DNA of 64,000 nucleotides. It comes from Lineus longissimus (lineage: Eukaryota; Nemertea; Pilidiophora; Heteronemertea; Lineidae). Location: assembly GCF_910592395.1 (NCBI RefSeq), contig NC_088315.1:7068501-7132500 (forward strand), written 5' to 3'. Of the stretch, positions 1-13,688 are shown in pieces; positions within the stretch are counted from its first letter, which is position 1; each line of letters starts with the position of its first letter. The notes below the pieces were generated by a model. It ran no database searches. It saw only the letters and a program-made list of their open reading frames with translations, and was not told where the DNA came from. The position numbers and the translations under genes were made by a program.

Positions 1-3000
1 GCAATCAAGAATCTTTGTTCGGCCCCAATCTGATATTGGAAATGAACCACATGAACCCAATCACTTCTCCTATATTTCCCTGAAAGATATTTTTCACAAA
101 ACGATCGTGGACGAGAGTTTCGAATAATTGATCTGGGATGCAAGCATTGTAATTTGCATGATTATTTTGTCTGATACCAGGGCTCCCAATTACAATGTTA
201 ATTGCCTTTTTAATGTGTTTGGGAATGGGAAGGGAGGGAGGGGGGGGCAAAATTAAAAATGGAATAAACAAAATAGACCAAACCCCAAATTTGTATGCTT
301 TGTGTTTATCCAGGGCTTCTCCAAGCTACATCTTAACTTCCAGTATTGGCATTACAATGTGATGTTAGATACAACATGACGATGCAACAGGAGGGAGACA
401 CTGCTAGTACGAATCAACCTAGATACACAGATGGTGACTGAATTGAGCAACTTAGATTTTGTCTACTCCAATGTCTATACCAATCATAGGTTCTAGTATT
501 TGGAGATTGACTGGTGTAACCATCATATTAACTAATACCACTGTGAAACGTAAAGAGGGCTGACTTGTCCCGTACGCGATTTAGACCGTTGTGATTGAGC
601 GTTGCGTCAATCAGTGTCAATACCGTTGCATTGTCCAAAAGTCGCTGCGTCATCCGTGGATTCGGTCACGTCGGGTTGACCCGTGGTGTCGCTCTTCGTG
701 GAGAGACGTTCCCTAACTAATATTATTAACTAATACCAGTCTGCATCACCAGGTGACAATTTGGGGTATGTCACACAAGTGGCTGGATGATAAGGCACTA
801 TGCACAGAAAGAAGACAAATTCACAACGGGGCTTAAATATCGCAATTCCAAAAATTCATCAGATCATTTAACTAATGTTAGACGCATTTGCTAATGTCCT
901 TAGGCAACAGGCTAGCTTAGCTCATTGCATAAGCTTAAGAAGTTGCCATGTTGAAATTGCTTCAGGCATACATGGATCACTTCTGCTTGCATGCAACTGC
1001 ATGTGACATACCTGACGAGATATGTAAAGAAAATGGCACATGCTGCAACTGAGAGAAAACAACCTTGAAATCAACAGCAGCCAGCTATTTCCATAAATGA
1101 GCACTACTCAAATGAAAATTGCAAATCAACCAGTTATCGAGCAAGAAAAATGTGAAATAACGCATTCCACAAGATTGAGTTAGTGGATAATGAGACACCA
1201 TAAAATAAGTTTTATCACGTGTTGTTGGAAGGAATTTGAAGTGACAATGCTGTCATTGAAGAATTTATAGAATAATTCAACAGATGCAAGATTCTAATGC
1301 ACTAATCGGAAATTGTCATTCTGTGGCATGCAAGTTGGGTCATGGAGAATTACAATTATTTGCATGGGATATTAATGGATATGATTATACCAGATTCTTC
1401 ATATTGGAAGTCAGAATTATCAGCACTTGCTCTCATTAACAAATTTGAAGGAGGCAACCAATATCACAAGTGACTAAAAATGAAACTAATCAAGCAGGTT
1501 CTGCAGAATTCTAAAACCATTTTATCCAGGATATGAACTGTGCTAATTTGCAGTTGGGCCCATCAGCAATCTCAATTCATCTATCATGATCCCAGTAACA
1601 ATTTCAACAATATTAAAAATACAATAATCAATACAACCAAGAACCAATATTTCACTAGTATTAACGAAATTGATTTCACTGATATGAATTTGATCAAAAC
1701 CTGGTCTCATCTATAATTTCCTAATGTGTGGGTAAAAACCTTGAATAGCATATACTGAGTCAGATACCTTATATATATAGTATAATAGATATACAAAAAA
1801 AACAGGAGTTCCATAGTGAACAGTAGGCCTTTTTGATAACTATAAACTTCAAAGGCTCTGACATTTTGGGCAAATTATTCATTAATACTGGAAATGTTCC
1901 TATAATAGCATGAAGTAGAAAATACATCACCTTTTTCTAAGACATGAAAAATTTCCTGGGAGACCGGGCCAAGCAGTCAGACACATCATCCTTAGAAAGT
2001 TAGCGGGTGGGTTACCTTGTTTACATTTGACAGATTCTGCTCCAGCAGAAAGAGCTATTCAAAACTTTTTGACAGCCTCATCCATCAATTACTAGTTAAA
2101 GGAGGTAGCATATCTGTCTAGACACACAACAAAATCATTGATCCATTACATTTAGATTACTCAGGGTTGATAAGCATGTCCTGCATGTGTGTTAAAAAGA
2201 TCAACAAAAGGTTTACAGAAGAACCTCTGAACGATATTTGACTATAAGCCCGAATCAAACTTAATTTTCTTTCAAAAGCAAGAAAAGCAATTTTCAAAAA
2301 CTGAATCTACTTTTTCAGATCCATCTGTGCCATGACCATGGCCAAGCCATTGGTCATGTCAACCAAAGAGGAAGAAAGAATGAGAAGGAGGAGGCCAACA
2401 ATGTTGGTGATGTGTGTTTACCAAGAACAAGGAAGCACCATTGGCTGAAAGATCAGGAGGAGGAAACCGTTAACAAGTTTATGGAAAAACATCCAGCAAA
2501 AGGCATGGGTAAAAAGCACCCACTTTCAGAGAAGTTTATCACGACGTCCATCAGCCAGAAAACAATCCCTTGTTCAAATACATCTTCCAAAAACCAAAAC
2601 ATTTTGCAAAAAGCTCTTCCTATTATTGGTTAAGAATCAAAAGAGACAAACATCTTCATAATTGACTCAAGTGAGATGCACATCAATAGCTAATGGAACA
2701 TTTGTCTAAAATGTCCATTTATAATTTCATTTTTCAAGCTTTTTCAGAGAATAATGGATGTCTCGAATGACATCCTCCTTAGTAACCAATAAAAACCAAA
2801 ATGACTGCTGAGGCGAAAAGCACTCAGGTGCAGAGATAAGGCAATACTGTAAACCTGAAAATGTCTGAACATATTAATTTTTGCGATTTGCAAAAATTCC
2901 TAAAAATATTAAAAGGGAAATTTCTTCTGGTTTTCCAATCAGATATAAATTTTTGGAGGTTTTATTTTTGCTAATTCAGGGGTATTTTTTTGAGGGGGGG

Positions 3001-4698
3001 GGGTTGAACTCTGCTTGATGAGCATGTAAATATTCTTTTTAATACACAGAGAATGACCTGAAATCACATATCAGAGCATCGATATTTTAAAAAGGGTAGA
3101 TCAATGTAGAGTCAGTATACCAGCGATTAATAATGTCAATGTAGTCTAAACTCACATCACAGAGCATCTACTGTTCAAACACTAAATGAAAGGGGAACAC
3201 AGACCCCCAAATTTGAGCAAACACAAATACTCGTGCATCTACAGTTTTAGACCATAGTTTGCTTACCCATCATAAAAAGTTTGCTTCAGGGACCTTCATT
3301 TATATGAGCAAAACATATATTATTCGTGTGACCTCGGACTCCACAATTCTCTCCAGCTATCGGAAACCTCTGCCCACGCCTCAATCATGCGTTGCAACAA
3401 CATTTTTTATGAGAAGCGTTGATTACAAATGGAAGGTTTGAGGCAATATCGACAGAATGGTTGTCATGGGATGAAGTCGTAAACATGGTCCTGATCAATC
3501 TTACAGCTCAGCTCTACAGTTCCAATCTATCGCTCTTTAAATCGTGGATCTTTAATTCAAAGCGGAAATCCAACAGCAGCGGATGCTCAGTGACATTTTC
3601 ATTTCTCATCCGTAACAATCGACAAAAAGGAAATCATCTATTACCCCAAAATCCCATAAAACACGTGCTTGTCAATTAGGATGAGCTTTTGCATCATTAG
3701 ATTTAAGTACATTTGACCAAAATTGCATAGTAGAGAAGCCTAGCAGTGCTGCCGAATTCTTGAAAAAGGGCATAAATCACCTTGCACAGGGCTCAATGAC
3801 ACAACGTTGATAAAAAGCAGTTCTGATATTGTTTCAGTTGGTTCTCTTCTCTCTTAGATCGCTCACAAAAGGTCCATCTATTGGCTGCAATCGAAATTGA
3901 AATTGTCATGACAGAACTAGGCGCATCTGAAGTCTTGGTTTCGAAACTGAAATTAGGACGAACTGCTGCAGCCATTGTGATGGCAAAAAGGGTAACTTGA
4001 TTTCAAAGTATTTACAAGTAAGACCTAAAGCTTATATTATTACATGGAAAATTGATCCATCACACTTGGTACCTGAAATCTTCATTTGCAGAAACATTTC
4101 TGACCCTGTTTTAAAAGAAAATGCAATACCAACATTAGCATCATTAGCAATTCGCTTGTAAAATATCATGCAAACAGTATTTTGAATCCTTACCAGCTTC
4201 TTTTATAAGATTCTTAAAAAAATATCTTACATTAATCTGGCAAAATTTGTACATCAGGTATTGTGGTACAAATATAGCCCCAATACAATTATGGCCCCTG
4301 TAGCACTGAAATAAAAGCTAGCAGTACACATTAATCCACAGAGAAGCTGAAGATGAAGACCCAGGTCACACCAATGGTTGGAAAAACAGGATCCCCTACC
4401 TGTAAGCTGTTATCTGGTCAGGACCATCAGCTTCAAGCATGTTCCCACTTGATTTTCGTCTGCTGGTCACTTCATCTCCAATATCAGCGGTAATTGCATC
4501 ATCAAGCATCTTGATGGGGCAATCTCACCTAAAACAAAAAAAGTGAAGAAAAATTTAATTGATCTGTGGAACTATTGGTGGTAATCTACCAGCCTCCTAC
4601 CCGATATAGCTGTGAGGATTCAATTTGAACACACAAGAAGACCTAGTGTCAACCTGACCATCTCAATGTCAAGGCATCAAGATAGTTAGACTGAAATG
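1..4698. other. non-coding stretch
   Basis: AT-rich sequence with no convincing gene on either strand. Besides the 15-bp direct repeat at 526-738 there are only G runs and scattered short chance ORFs. Confidence 0.6.
526..738. repeat. 15-bp direct repeat flanking a 183-bp segment
   Basis: TATTAACTAATACCA occurs exactly at 526-540 and 724-738. The 183 bp between them are GC-richer and more CpG-rich than the surroundings. The arrangement resembles a target-site duplication around a short insertion, but the insert has no recognisable ends, promoter boxes or tail. Confidence 0.5.
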
Positions 4699-4895
4699 AT
4701 ATGTGACCCACCACTGCAAAATGAGTCGCATGTCGCACAGAAGATGATCCTAAAATGACACCTGGACATAATAGAAGAAATTGATATACTGAGATTTCAC
4801 AAAAGGCAGACAATAGTGAAATGAACAACAAGTCCGTCTCAACCTGTCAAGCTCGGAGCGACATGCGACTCATTTTGCCATGGCGGGTCACATAT
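4699..4895. mobile_element. 197-bp MITE with ~38-bp terminal inverted repeats
   Basis: The left end is ATATGTGACCCACCACTGCA and continues AAATGAGTCGCATGTCGC. The right end is the inverted copy, GCGACATGCGACTCATTTTG then CCATGGCGGGTCACATAT, with only a few mismatches. The roughly 120-bp middle carries no coding sequence. Such a compact fold-back is typical of a non-autonomous DNA transposon. A TA or AT target duplication is possible but not distinguishable from the ends. Confidence 0.85.
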
Positions 4896-7800
4896 GGCCG
4901 AGATCGAAACAAACCTAGCAGACCAAACTGACTCAGGAAAAGGATTTCAGCACCATCCCTCTCTGCCATCTACTGGAAAGAGTTGCCTCTACAAATATCT
5001 TTCGAAAACTGATAACAGTCTTTGGGAAATTACATTCTCAGATTCTGCATGCTGAATAATGGTCACAATTCTCAGTGCCACATGGCATGGAGCGACGAGC
5101 GCAACTTCATGTCCTGAACATAAACTTTTAGTTCTCTCTTTTGATTGAAGATGGCATTGCTGTAGCAATCACTACCACCTCAGTAAGCAGCCTAAAGTCA
5201 GTTGAGGCTGTAGGGTGTCCAGAATCTCCAGCCAGGATTTACAACCCAGTTGCCAAAAGGGTCAGCATCAACTATAGATCATTCTCTACAGTAACGACCT
5301 TCGAATTCACAAATAGTCAACAGTGTGATTATCATCATCAAATAGTGAAGCAGAGTCAGCCATCCACCCTCCCCATCCCCCGAAATTGGCATTTTGTGAA
5401 ATTCAAAGTAATACTCTTCATCCTGATTGTCCCTCATGATAGGCGAGATGACATTTTCCTGCACAAGTCCTAATTGTTTGATTTGAGGGGTAATTGACTA
5501 ATGCAATTGGATTTTGTGAATCCTTGCTATCTGATGGTGGCACTATGACGACTATCGTATCTGACCATGACCCATGATTCCCTGACTCACGGATCAATTC
5601 CAGTTTACAATTATAAAAAGAGGATTCATTGATGAAATTCAGCACTATTTCCCAGTCTGTGCAATTGTACCATTGCAATATATCATTCCCATTTTTCTTG
5701 TACTTACCTGAATGACCATTGTACCCCTCAAATTATCATAGCTAAAGTATTAGTCTCCTTCTGTGACATCACATGCAGATTATACAAGGAAAAACTACTT
5801 AAATCGGCAATTTTGCTTCCGAGTCAAAACACCAATTTGATCAGAAATTGGTGGTAGAGGGGTTAACCATTGATATTGGTACCACCAAAAGCCATCCTTC
5901 TATGCCCGGAAGTGTAGCTGGTATCGTCAATGTTCCATCTCCTCAAACTGGTGACAACGATGTTATCATTGCTTGACACTCGAGACGTAGATGACACTTG
6001 AGATGTTAGTCATCCAGTCCACGAGTACTCTCCCAAGCTCCCCGCCTTTCTTCTCTAAGAGTGTAACCATATACCACTCTTTGATGATCGATAAATACAC
6101 AACCAAACAAGGAATCCAGTATATCTCGTGTTTGGCCATCGAGAGGACCAAGCAAGAAAACCAGATTCTCAAGTTTGGCCATGGGAGAGTCTTGTATGAG
6201 GTGGCAGGTCAAAACTTTACCTTAATTGTTTAACTTTGTAGGTGTACACTCAAGATTGGAGCATTTAAAAATAAAACTGGACACACACGAGAGTATCACA
6301 GAATACCTGTATCTATTTCTCTTTTTTACTGGGGAAGATGTAGATATAATGTGTCATCTTTTTATACCGAACTAACACTGGATGATTAAAGCAGCATTGC
6401 AAACGGAGCATTGGATTTGCTACAAGCAGTATCAAATGTCAAAATCAAAGGTAGTCTGCAGTAGCCCATCAACATCTGCTGCAAAATTCTGGAAATAAAT
6501 ACCACTTCATCCTAATTCTGAAGTTTTCACCAGAACATTCTTTGCAAGCAACAGAGAATGAGTTTCAAAAAGTTCCATCCGACACTTTCTTTTCACTTCA
6601 ATGAATAACTGTGTTTAACTAAAATCTTTGAAAATTGTGCTATCACAAGAGAAATTTACCATCATTGTTGTGGTAGCAACTGACTTTTGAGGTTAAATCT
6701 TGGGTTAAGTGCATAGCAATATCACAATATGATGTTTTGTAGTGATAAAATGGGCAATAAAGTATTGATTGATCCATGTTTCGAATGAGAACCTCTTTTG
6801 TCCAGATAACCCCTTTAAAGATTGATTCAAATCAAAACAAAATCAGAAAACCTGGGGCAGATGAGCCCAGGTATCTTCAAGCACTCCTCCCACTGAAGCT
6901 TTCTTCCTGGGCAACCTTAGTTTTGTTCCCATGGTGACATCACCAGGCAAGCGGATCAGAGAAGATGTACAAACTCTGATGGATATGGACAGCGTGAAAT
7001 AACGAGTAAAATGAGTGAGCCATCCTGATGAGTCAGCAACGCCCGACTGATCTAGACGCACTGGCACCAGTTTGAAGATAATGCACGGAGATATACCATG
7101 GATGCTGAGGGAATCCCGACGCTATGATGATGCATTGATGTGTACTTAGGATTTCTTATTCACTATTCTGTGGCTAATATTTGGTGAGTTTGATTTATTT
7201 TATCTCCCAGATGTTGGTAAAAATATTAAAGAGGTTTTTACAGAATTTTCTAATAACATCGTACATGTAAAATTCAATGAACTTGGTAAAGAGTGGTCAA
7301 TAATGTCTTAAAGGCATGTTCATGTGTGTACATTGTTTACATGTGGCCTGATATCAATTTTCGTAACTCTGGCCGAAGAAAATTGACCAGAGTGTCTCTT
7401 TACCAGTCTATGCAACATTATGTTTTAGAGTTATACCAAAAACTCATCACTTCAAGAGTAAGTTGGTGTGAATGTAGCAGTCTATTAGAGGCAGTAGCAA
7501 CCTCCTCTCATATGCGGATCTGGTTGAGTTGCAATGTCTATACCTCATCAGACATTCTATTAATAAACCCCAAGCAGCTGATATCAGTCACATTAAATAC
7601 CTGGAGAGAACCAGGTCAATATGTTACTCTGCTGGTGGATGCTGTATTTACAAAAATATGACCTGCAATTCTTGACTAGCTTCCGATTATCGGAAAACTG
7701 CATCGGAATATTATATCCCAAAGCCTTTAGAATATTGAACTAGAAAGGAGTGCTGAAGCATTGCAAATGCGGATGCACTATCTTTGCAAAGTGATTTCAA

Positions 7801-8376
7801 TTAAATCCTCCAACTATTGCAAGAATTAGAAATTCGTTACTGCACAAAAATATAAGCCCCATATTATCTTTATTAATTGGTTCCATAAATTTCACACCAG
7901 CAATAATTATCGGCAACAGTTTCTAAAAGCTTCTGCCTCCCACCATCTGGTCACAGGTGCAAATACAGGTGGACAATAAACTGACGATTTAAACAGTATG
8001 ATTCACCAATTCTCAGCAGCTTTGATACCTTGGAATTGGCCTGTACATTCATGTCAGGCAATTTGAATAACCTCTGTCAGGTTTGGCCCCCTCATTACTT
8101 ATCTTATTACATGATCGGATGTTGCAATTTAAACATTAGAATAGCTTGATTTATAAATCTGGGGTACCGTGGGAGTCACTTTACTACATTTATCTCATTT
8201 TCTGGATGACTTTTTGTGGTATTTGCACCTGAACTCTTCAAATTATGACAACTGGGACTGATAGAGCTGTCCCCAGTTTCATCGAATTGCCCTCACTGTT
8301 TCCACAAGTCACCTCACAACAGATTATCAAATTGTCAGAACTGTTCGGCTATACCCAGCTTGGAATTTACAGGGAG
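4896..8376. other. non-coding stretch
   Basis: No gene could be supported. A ~20-bp match to the SINE body at 16861-17100 lies at about 5976-5995. A - strand donor-like GTAAGT follows a short open stretch near 5707, but no exon could be built from it. Confidence 0.5.
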
Positions 8377-8480
8377 TAGTAAGTATCAATTTGCCTTTTT
8401 TTATCATCATCGTCCACATCCTCATTATCACAAGACACAAGTGCAGAATCAGGTGGGGTGTTCCAAATTGGAAGTTACAT

Positions 8481-8686
8481 TTACATTTTTTCTCTGATAA
8501 TCCTGAGCATCAAGCCAACTGAGTCATCTATACCAACATCTGCATGTTCCAAGCCGAGCCTAATGACCGCCACTCCAAAGCTGTCAACACCAACCAGAGG
8601 TGCACTCACTTTTTCATCATAAATATTCCTTTGAATTGCAAGGGCTGCAATCAGACAGGTCATTTGCCTAGCCTCATCCTCTCTAT
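8481..8686 (-). CDS. unassigned coding-like exon, - strand
   Basis: On the - strand a good acceptor (TTGTTTCCTGCAG/AT) opens a frame of about 67 residues to a TAA at 8481. The protein-like features are a balanced, G/A/V/D/E-rich composition and strong G-first codon use, for example EDEARQMTCLIAALAIQRN and APLVGVDSFGVAVIRLGLEH. I recognise no family. In the same frame, beyond two stops close together, a further stretch reads NTPPDSALVSCDNEDVDDDD before another stop near 8377. The frame of a second coding-like piece upstream (about 8730-8830, FVDDLSLQEEEFADNGETMF) does not splice cleanly to it. It could be a terminal exon, a pseudogene remnant, or chance. Confidence 0.3.
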
Positions 8687-8869
8687 CTGCAGGAAACAAA
8701 CCTATTCTGTAATTTACCCAAAACAGTGAAGTTTTTGAAGGACAAACATCGTCTCCCCGTTATCTGCAAATTCCTCCTCTTGCAAGGACAAGTCATCCAC
8801 AAACTGTCTTAACACCAAAAAACACATACCGGAACTTATGGAGTTAAAATATTTTTGGCATTTGTTTTT

Positions 8870-11800
8870 TCTTTTTTTATGCAAAAAAACCCCGATTATC
8901 CTATGCATAACATCTAATGGCTTTTTAAAGTGACATGCAAATTCCAGTAAATTGCCATGGGTCATCATGCACATTAATGACATCATTATCCCGCAATTCG
9001 TTAAGCATTCATGATTCATTTCACCAGTTATCTGTAAAGCACATTATAGAAGGCATCTCGAGATAAGGGTGGAAGTCCATGCAATAGATGCGTTTTACTC
9101 AATTGGATATTTCCGTTGTGGTCTGTGTGAATTGTAGATTACAGATCACAGAGGGTATGAATTCCGAAATGATTTCAATTTATGACTTGTCCAGATTTGA
9201 AATTGACAAAGAACTTTGGTCACCAACCAACCCACCTTTATATTCAATGGTGTCCTCCCTTTCTCAGTCTTGATACACACATCCACCTTATGAACCTAAT
9301 CTTGGGAGAATCAACCCAATTCTGCTGCACATCCTCACATTGCTAAGCACTTGCAGGTGATTGATGGTTGTCATCTTTAGTGTGGCTGTCTTAATAATTC
9401 ATATGCCACAAAATATGGTTCAAGAAGAATGAGTCATCTTGTCCTTCAAGCTCTATCTAATAGTAATCTGAACCGGTAAGGTAAGTGGAAAGGCAAGACA
9501 AGACTAGAAATAAGTGTCAAAATTGATCTGCTGTATTATTGGATCAGAGTTTACTTGAGGTGACCAGTTTAAAAGCAAGGATAAGGGCTACAGCTTGCTT
9601 ACAGGTTTCTGATAAAAGGTGAATTGGTCTACGGAATTGTTTATTACCAACCATGCAGTTTTGAGTTGTTCCTGGGGATAGGAATTCAACCTTTAACACA
9701 GGCAGTGGTAAAACAAGAAGCCTTTTAATGAAAGTGGGGGCCTCTCACTTCTTTTTTTCACAGATTCTCATGAATATTTTTCACCATGATGTCAATGAAT
9801 AAATCCAAGAAAATCAGTACACCAAAGATTCTATATTCAAAGATTAAGCATTATTTTCTTCATGATTAGCACATATTGTATGTAAATGCATTAGTCACAA
9901 GAACACGAGGGGCCTCAAATACATGACTAACCACTCTCATCGACACTCGTAGATCAAGGGGATGCAAAAAACTTTAGAAGGTACTTAATATTTCATTAAG
10001 AGTCCTCTCTTTGAAAGTCAAGTCCACTCGAAAATCTGATTCAGAAACTTAGGGAAATGAAATTACTGTCAATGTTTTTGGAATGCATCTTTTAGTCAAG
10101 AGCAATGTTGATATGGGCTTGGTGCTTTTCTTTAAAAACTTCTGCAATGGGATTCATACGAAAGTTTTCTGGATTTTCTTTCTTTAGGAAAGTGCCACAT
10201 ATAGCCCGGCCTTTAGATGTATATCATATTTTTGTTAGGACTCTCACAGGAAGCCAAGTCCACTGGAGAGTGTGATTCATACACTTATAAACTGTGATAT
10301 GAAATAAACTGTCAATGTTTTAGACGATGTTAGAGTACCTCTTGGATTCAATAGCAATTTTTATAGCTAAGTTTATATCTTATTTGTCACGGTTTTAGTT
10401 TTGAGATTTAGAATTTGCTCAAGGGACCTAGCTGCAATGGAATTCTGTATTTTTCATTTGAAAAAACCATGTCTAATCCTTAAGGGCTGCTCCAGTTGGT
10501 TCCTTTCCACCTTTGTATCCTCTGTGTTTATTTCAAGACATGATAAGGCCCAAATCTAAAGGTATACAAGCAGTGCAATCCATTTAGTTCTCCTTTTCTA
10601 TATGAGTTCATGTTCAGTAAATTTTGAATTTTATTTTTTGAATACTAAAGAAAGGGGGCAAGCAACAATGCAATGGGAACTTGAATATAGCCTTTCATCG
10701 AAAAACCATTAGCAACTCTGCCTAAACTTCTCTCAAATCTTGAACCCCGCCAAAAGAATAAACTCTTGCTTGAAGTCAATGTTATTCCAGCTATCAGTAG
10801 CCATACAAATCTTCAGATCATCAGTCACCCTTCCTAATTCTCCTTAAAGTCAAAATCCCAAAAGAAACTTCAACTAAAATCTTGCTGGAAGACATAAGCG
10901 CATTCATATCAATAGTCACACAAAACTCCACTTCAAACTTCATATCCCCGGGATGTTGTCTCCATTACCTTTGAACTTGAATAAGGATGTCGCCACTGTT
11001 GATACCGTACACCGCAGGTCGTCGCTTGTCGATAATTTGATCATTGTTCCATTCAGTTGCCTCCAATTATAAGGAAAGGGGATCGAACTTTTGTGTAACT
11101 TATACCATTATTGACGTTAAAGGCAAGTTTGAGAGAGAGACAATCAAAACCTTTAGACTTGTTTCGGGAACAACTATCCTTCAGCTAGAAAGTACACTTT
11201 TTAAAGAAATTATAGCACAGGTTTTGAACAAAATTAAGGTCTTACTTAGTGGAAGCCCTTAATCTTGACATCATTATCAACCTGGAGGCAGGAAGACGAT
11301 ACTGCTTTTGGTCAAAACATCATCCTTCAACTAACTACTGGCAGTATTTAAGGGTTTTTTTTTATATGTCTACAAACGATTAAAAAAGCATGTGATCTTA
11401 TCAATTTCAAGAAATGAAGGTCTCTTGGCATAAACTGGCCCTTTATTTGTTCCAAGGTTATGCCGGCATAATTTGTGTCAGTCTCATCCTATTCCATTTG
11501 AATGATATAGTGCAATCACTATTGAGTAACAGTCTGAGTAAATACCAATAGGTGGCTCTGCCTTTGAACTGACTGAAAACACCGCATTAATGCAGATCGA
11601 CGGAATCTTGGGTTGATCAATCATTATGATTCTGGTATATTCGCACACCCCTGCCAAATCTCGGACCTATTCCACAGATTACGAGTGGTGGAACCACAAA
11701 GGTGGTGTGTCTTGACAGCCTGACCACACAGTTATGCAACTGTGCCGTAGGAGTCTACGAAGAGTTGTTGATCTAAGTCCATCCTTCTCCTTCTTCCTCC

Positions 11801-12782
11801 TTCTTCCTTCCTTGCATTCTTAAATGGTCATTCCTCTTTAGGTGACAAAGGTCAAGAGATGGGTCAACTTTAATCTGTCCCCGCATCAGTCATCCTCGGA
11901 ATTAATGATGTTTGTACATTTTTCAAATTTGCTTTTTCAACTGGTCAACTAAACACTTCAAATGGATAGTAATGAGTGAAACTTGAACATAAAGATGTTT
12001 ACTGTATCATTTTGATCACATGACCTCCCAATTTCACACCGAAGGTTTTCTCAGTATGACATAGATAACGATTTTCCCATCAACCATCAACATCACATGA
12101 TATCAGGGAAGTCGTTAATAGCACGCAATGTCACAGATGGATGCTGTGAACATCGAAATCATATACAATAAGGTGCGAGAAATCGAAATTTTCTTTTTGT
12201 AATGGAAACCATGGGAATATTGAACTCTGTGCACGCTATTACAGACTCGACTTACCAATTATAATGCAGGGATGGTACAGACATATTGTCAATGTCGGTT
12301 GAAATATAGACGTGTGGAGTGATCTGTAAAGTCTTGGGAGAAATTCATTATCTGAATGTGATAAGGAATGCACAGCCTTCTGCACATAATTTACTCTCTT
12401 GCTTGGGAAAGCTATATCTTCAATTCCAAACTCAAACAAATTGCTGGTGATCTTTGGCATTTAGGCATTTGTCAATAGACCTAACAATATGTCAAAACAC
12501 ACAGTTTCGCAACTGCCAACAGCCCAACCAGAAGTCACTATAAAAAAAGAAGCTGAATGTCGGCCAAGCTGTACAATGGCAGACAGGATCAAACGCAAGC
12601 AGTTGCGTTAAAAAACTTGGCCCATCAATGGTTAACATACACAAATTGATCTGCTCATTTCCGGAGGGAGCAAGATCATGAGGTGAGAAGAGCAAGAGAA
12701 TGAGAATTTGCTGACAATGGGGTCTGGACTATCATTTAGAGACTGAAGAGTTAACAAGTGCACAACCATCATCAGCAGGCCA
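8870..12782. other. non-coding stretch
   Basis: Contains the old duplication at 10005-10480, a 14-bp palindrome TTATGCCGGCATAA near 11458 and a pyrimidine run near 11775. No gene was recognised. Confidence 0.55.
10005..10480 (+). repeat. two-copy diverged tandem duplication, ~235-bp period
   Basis: AAGTCCACTCGAAAATCTGA (about 10020) and AAGTCCACTGGAGAGTGTGA (about 10256) start matching blocks that share ACTGTCAATGTTTT and GCAATGG(G/A)ATTC at similar spacing. Divergence is high, so the duplication is old. Confidence 0.5.
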
Positions 12783-12843
12783 AGGATTATCAAAAATCTC
12801 CCAATTTCCTCGAAGGAAATTGGGAGATTTTTGATAATCCTTA
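12783..12843. repeat. perfect hairpin: 29-bp arms, 3-nt loop
   Basis: The arm 12783-12811 (starts AAGGATTATCAAAAATCTCC) and the arm 12815-12843 are exact reverse complements around the loop CGA. Pairing stops abruptly at both outer ends. No repeat family, ORF or known RNA gene explains it. It could be a recent fold-back duplication or a small-RNA hairpin. Confidence 0.95.
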
Positions 12844-13604
12844 TATATTTATAATATGAGAACACCATTTCCACCAGTGGTTCATTCAGAAGACATGTGA
12901 TTTGCAAAATAAACATTGGCAAGTTGGTTACAAGAAAATGATCTTCAGATTGACTCAGGATGTATTCACATGGGATACTGCTTATTTATGACCATCATTA
13001 TTAGCTATAACTCTTGCGAATATAAACAATTCACACATGCTGCATTACTCATATCAAGAAGGTGCAATGTCAGTTCTTTTTTGTTATAAACATCATCATA
13101 GGAAGCACTTTCTTTCAGCAGATAACTTCAGAAACCAGAACACCTCACCTTTTGAAATACAAGATATATGAGAATATGTACATGCCCTTCTTAAAGGGCC
13201 AGGTGAGGTGAGGCACCAACTGAACACTATAGGAACAACATGGTATTATAGTATACATGAAACAAGAAGTGCAAATTCCTGAGGAAATCTCCTCTCCTAA
13301 AAATACCAGGGGGACACATGCCTCACAGAAGAGAGACTATCTGTGTATTCATGGCCCTTTTAAGATATTCCAGGAAGTGCCTCAAGATACCAAACAAATT
13401 AATGGGGTAAACATGTCAGAGACACTTTAATAAAAATTTTCACATTCGAGTCATGAAGCTGATTAGCCCTGGTCAGTGTCAAGAGATGACCATCCAATGA
13501 AGAGGGATTACGGGGCTCCTCACAACCTATGACGGTAATTATATAAAGGAGTCCATACTCTGACATAGTCACTGGTTGCGTCTAAAAATGAAATTTTCCT
13601 GGGG

Positions 13605-13688
13605 TACTCTTTCTCTTCTTATCCTTCATTTCTATTTCTTCCTATCCTTCTGTTTTTTTCTTTCCCTTCTGCTCTTTCTCTTCTTATA
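13605..13688 (+). repeat. polypyrimidine tract, ~80 nt
   Basis: The + strand is almost purely C/T (CTCTTTCTCTTCTTATCCTT and on), with a complementary polypurine - strand. A shorter tract lies at about 11775-11815. These are simple sequence, not splice-associated as far as can be seen. Confidence 0.75.

Noticed and set aside
5418-5678. 86-aa - strand ORF near a GTAAGT donor-like site
   Set aside because: The donor lies upstream of the ORF in an unrelated frame, and no exon chain or family could be built.
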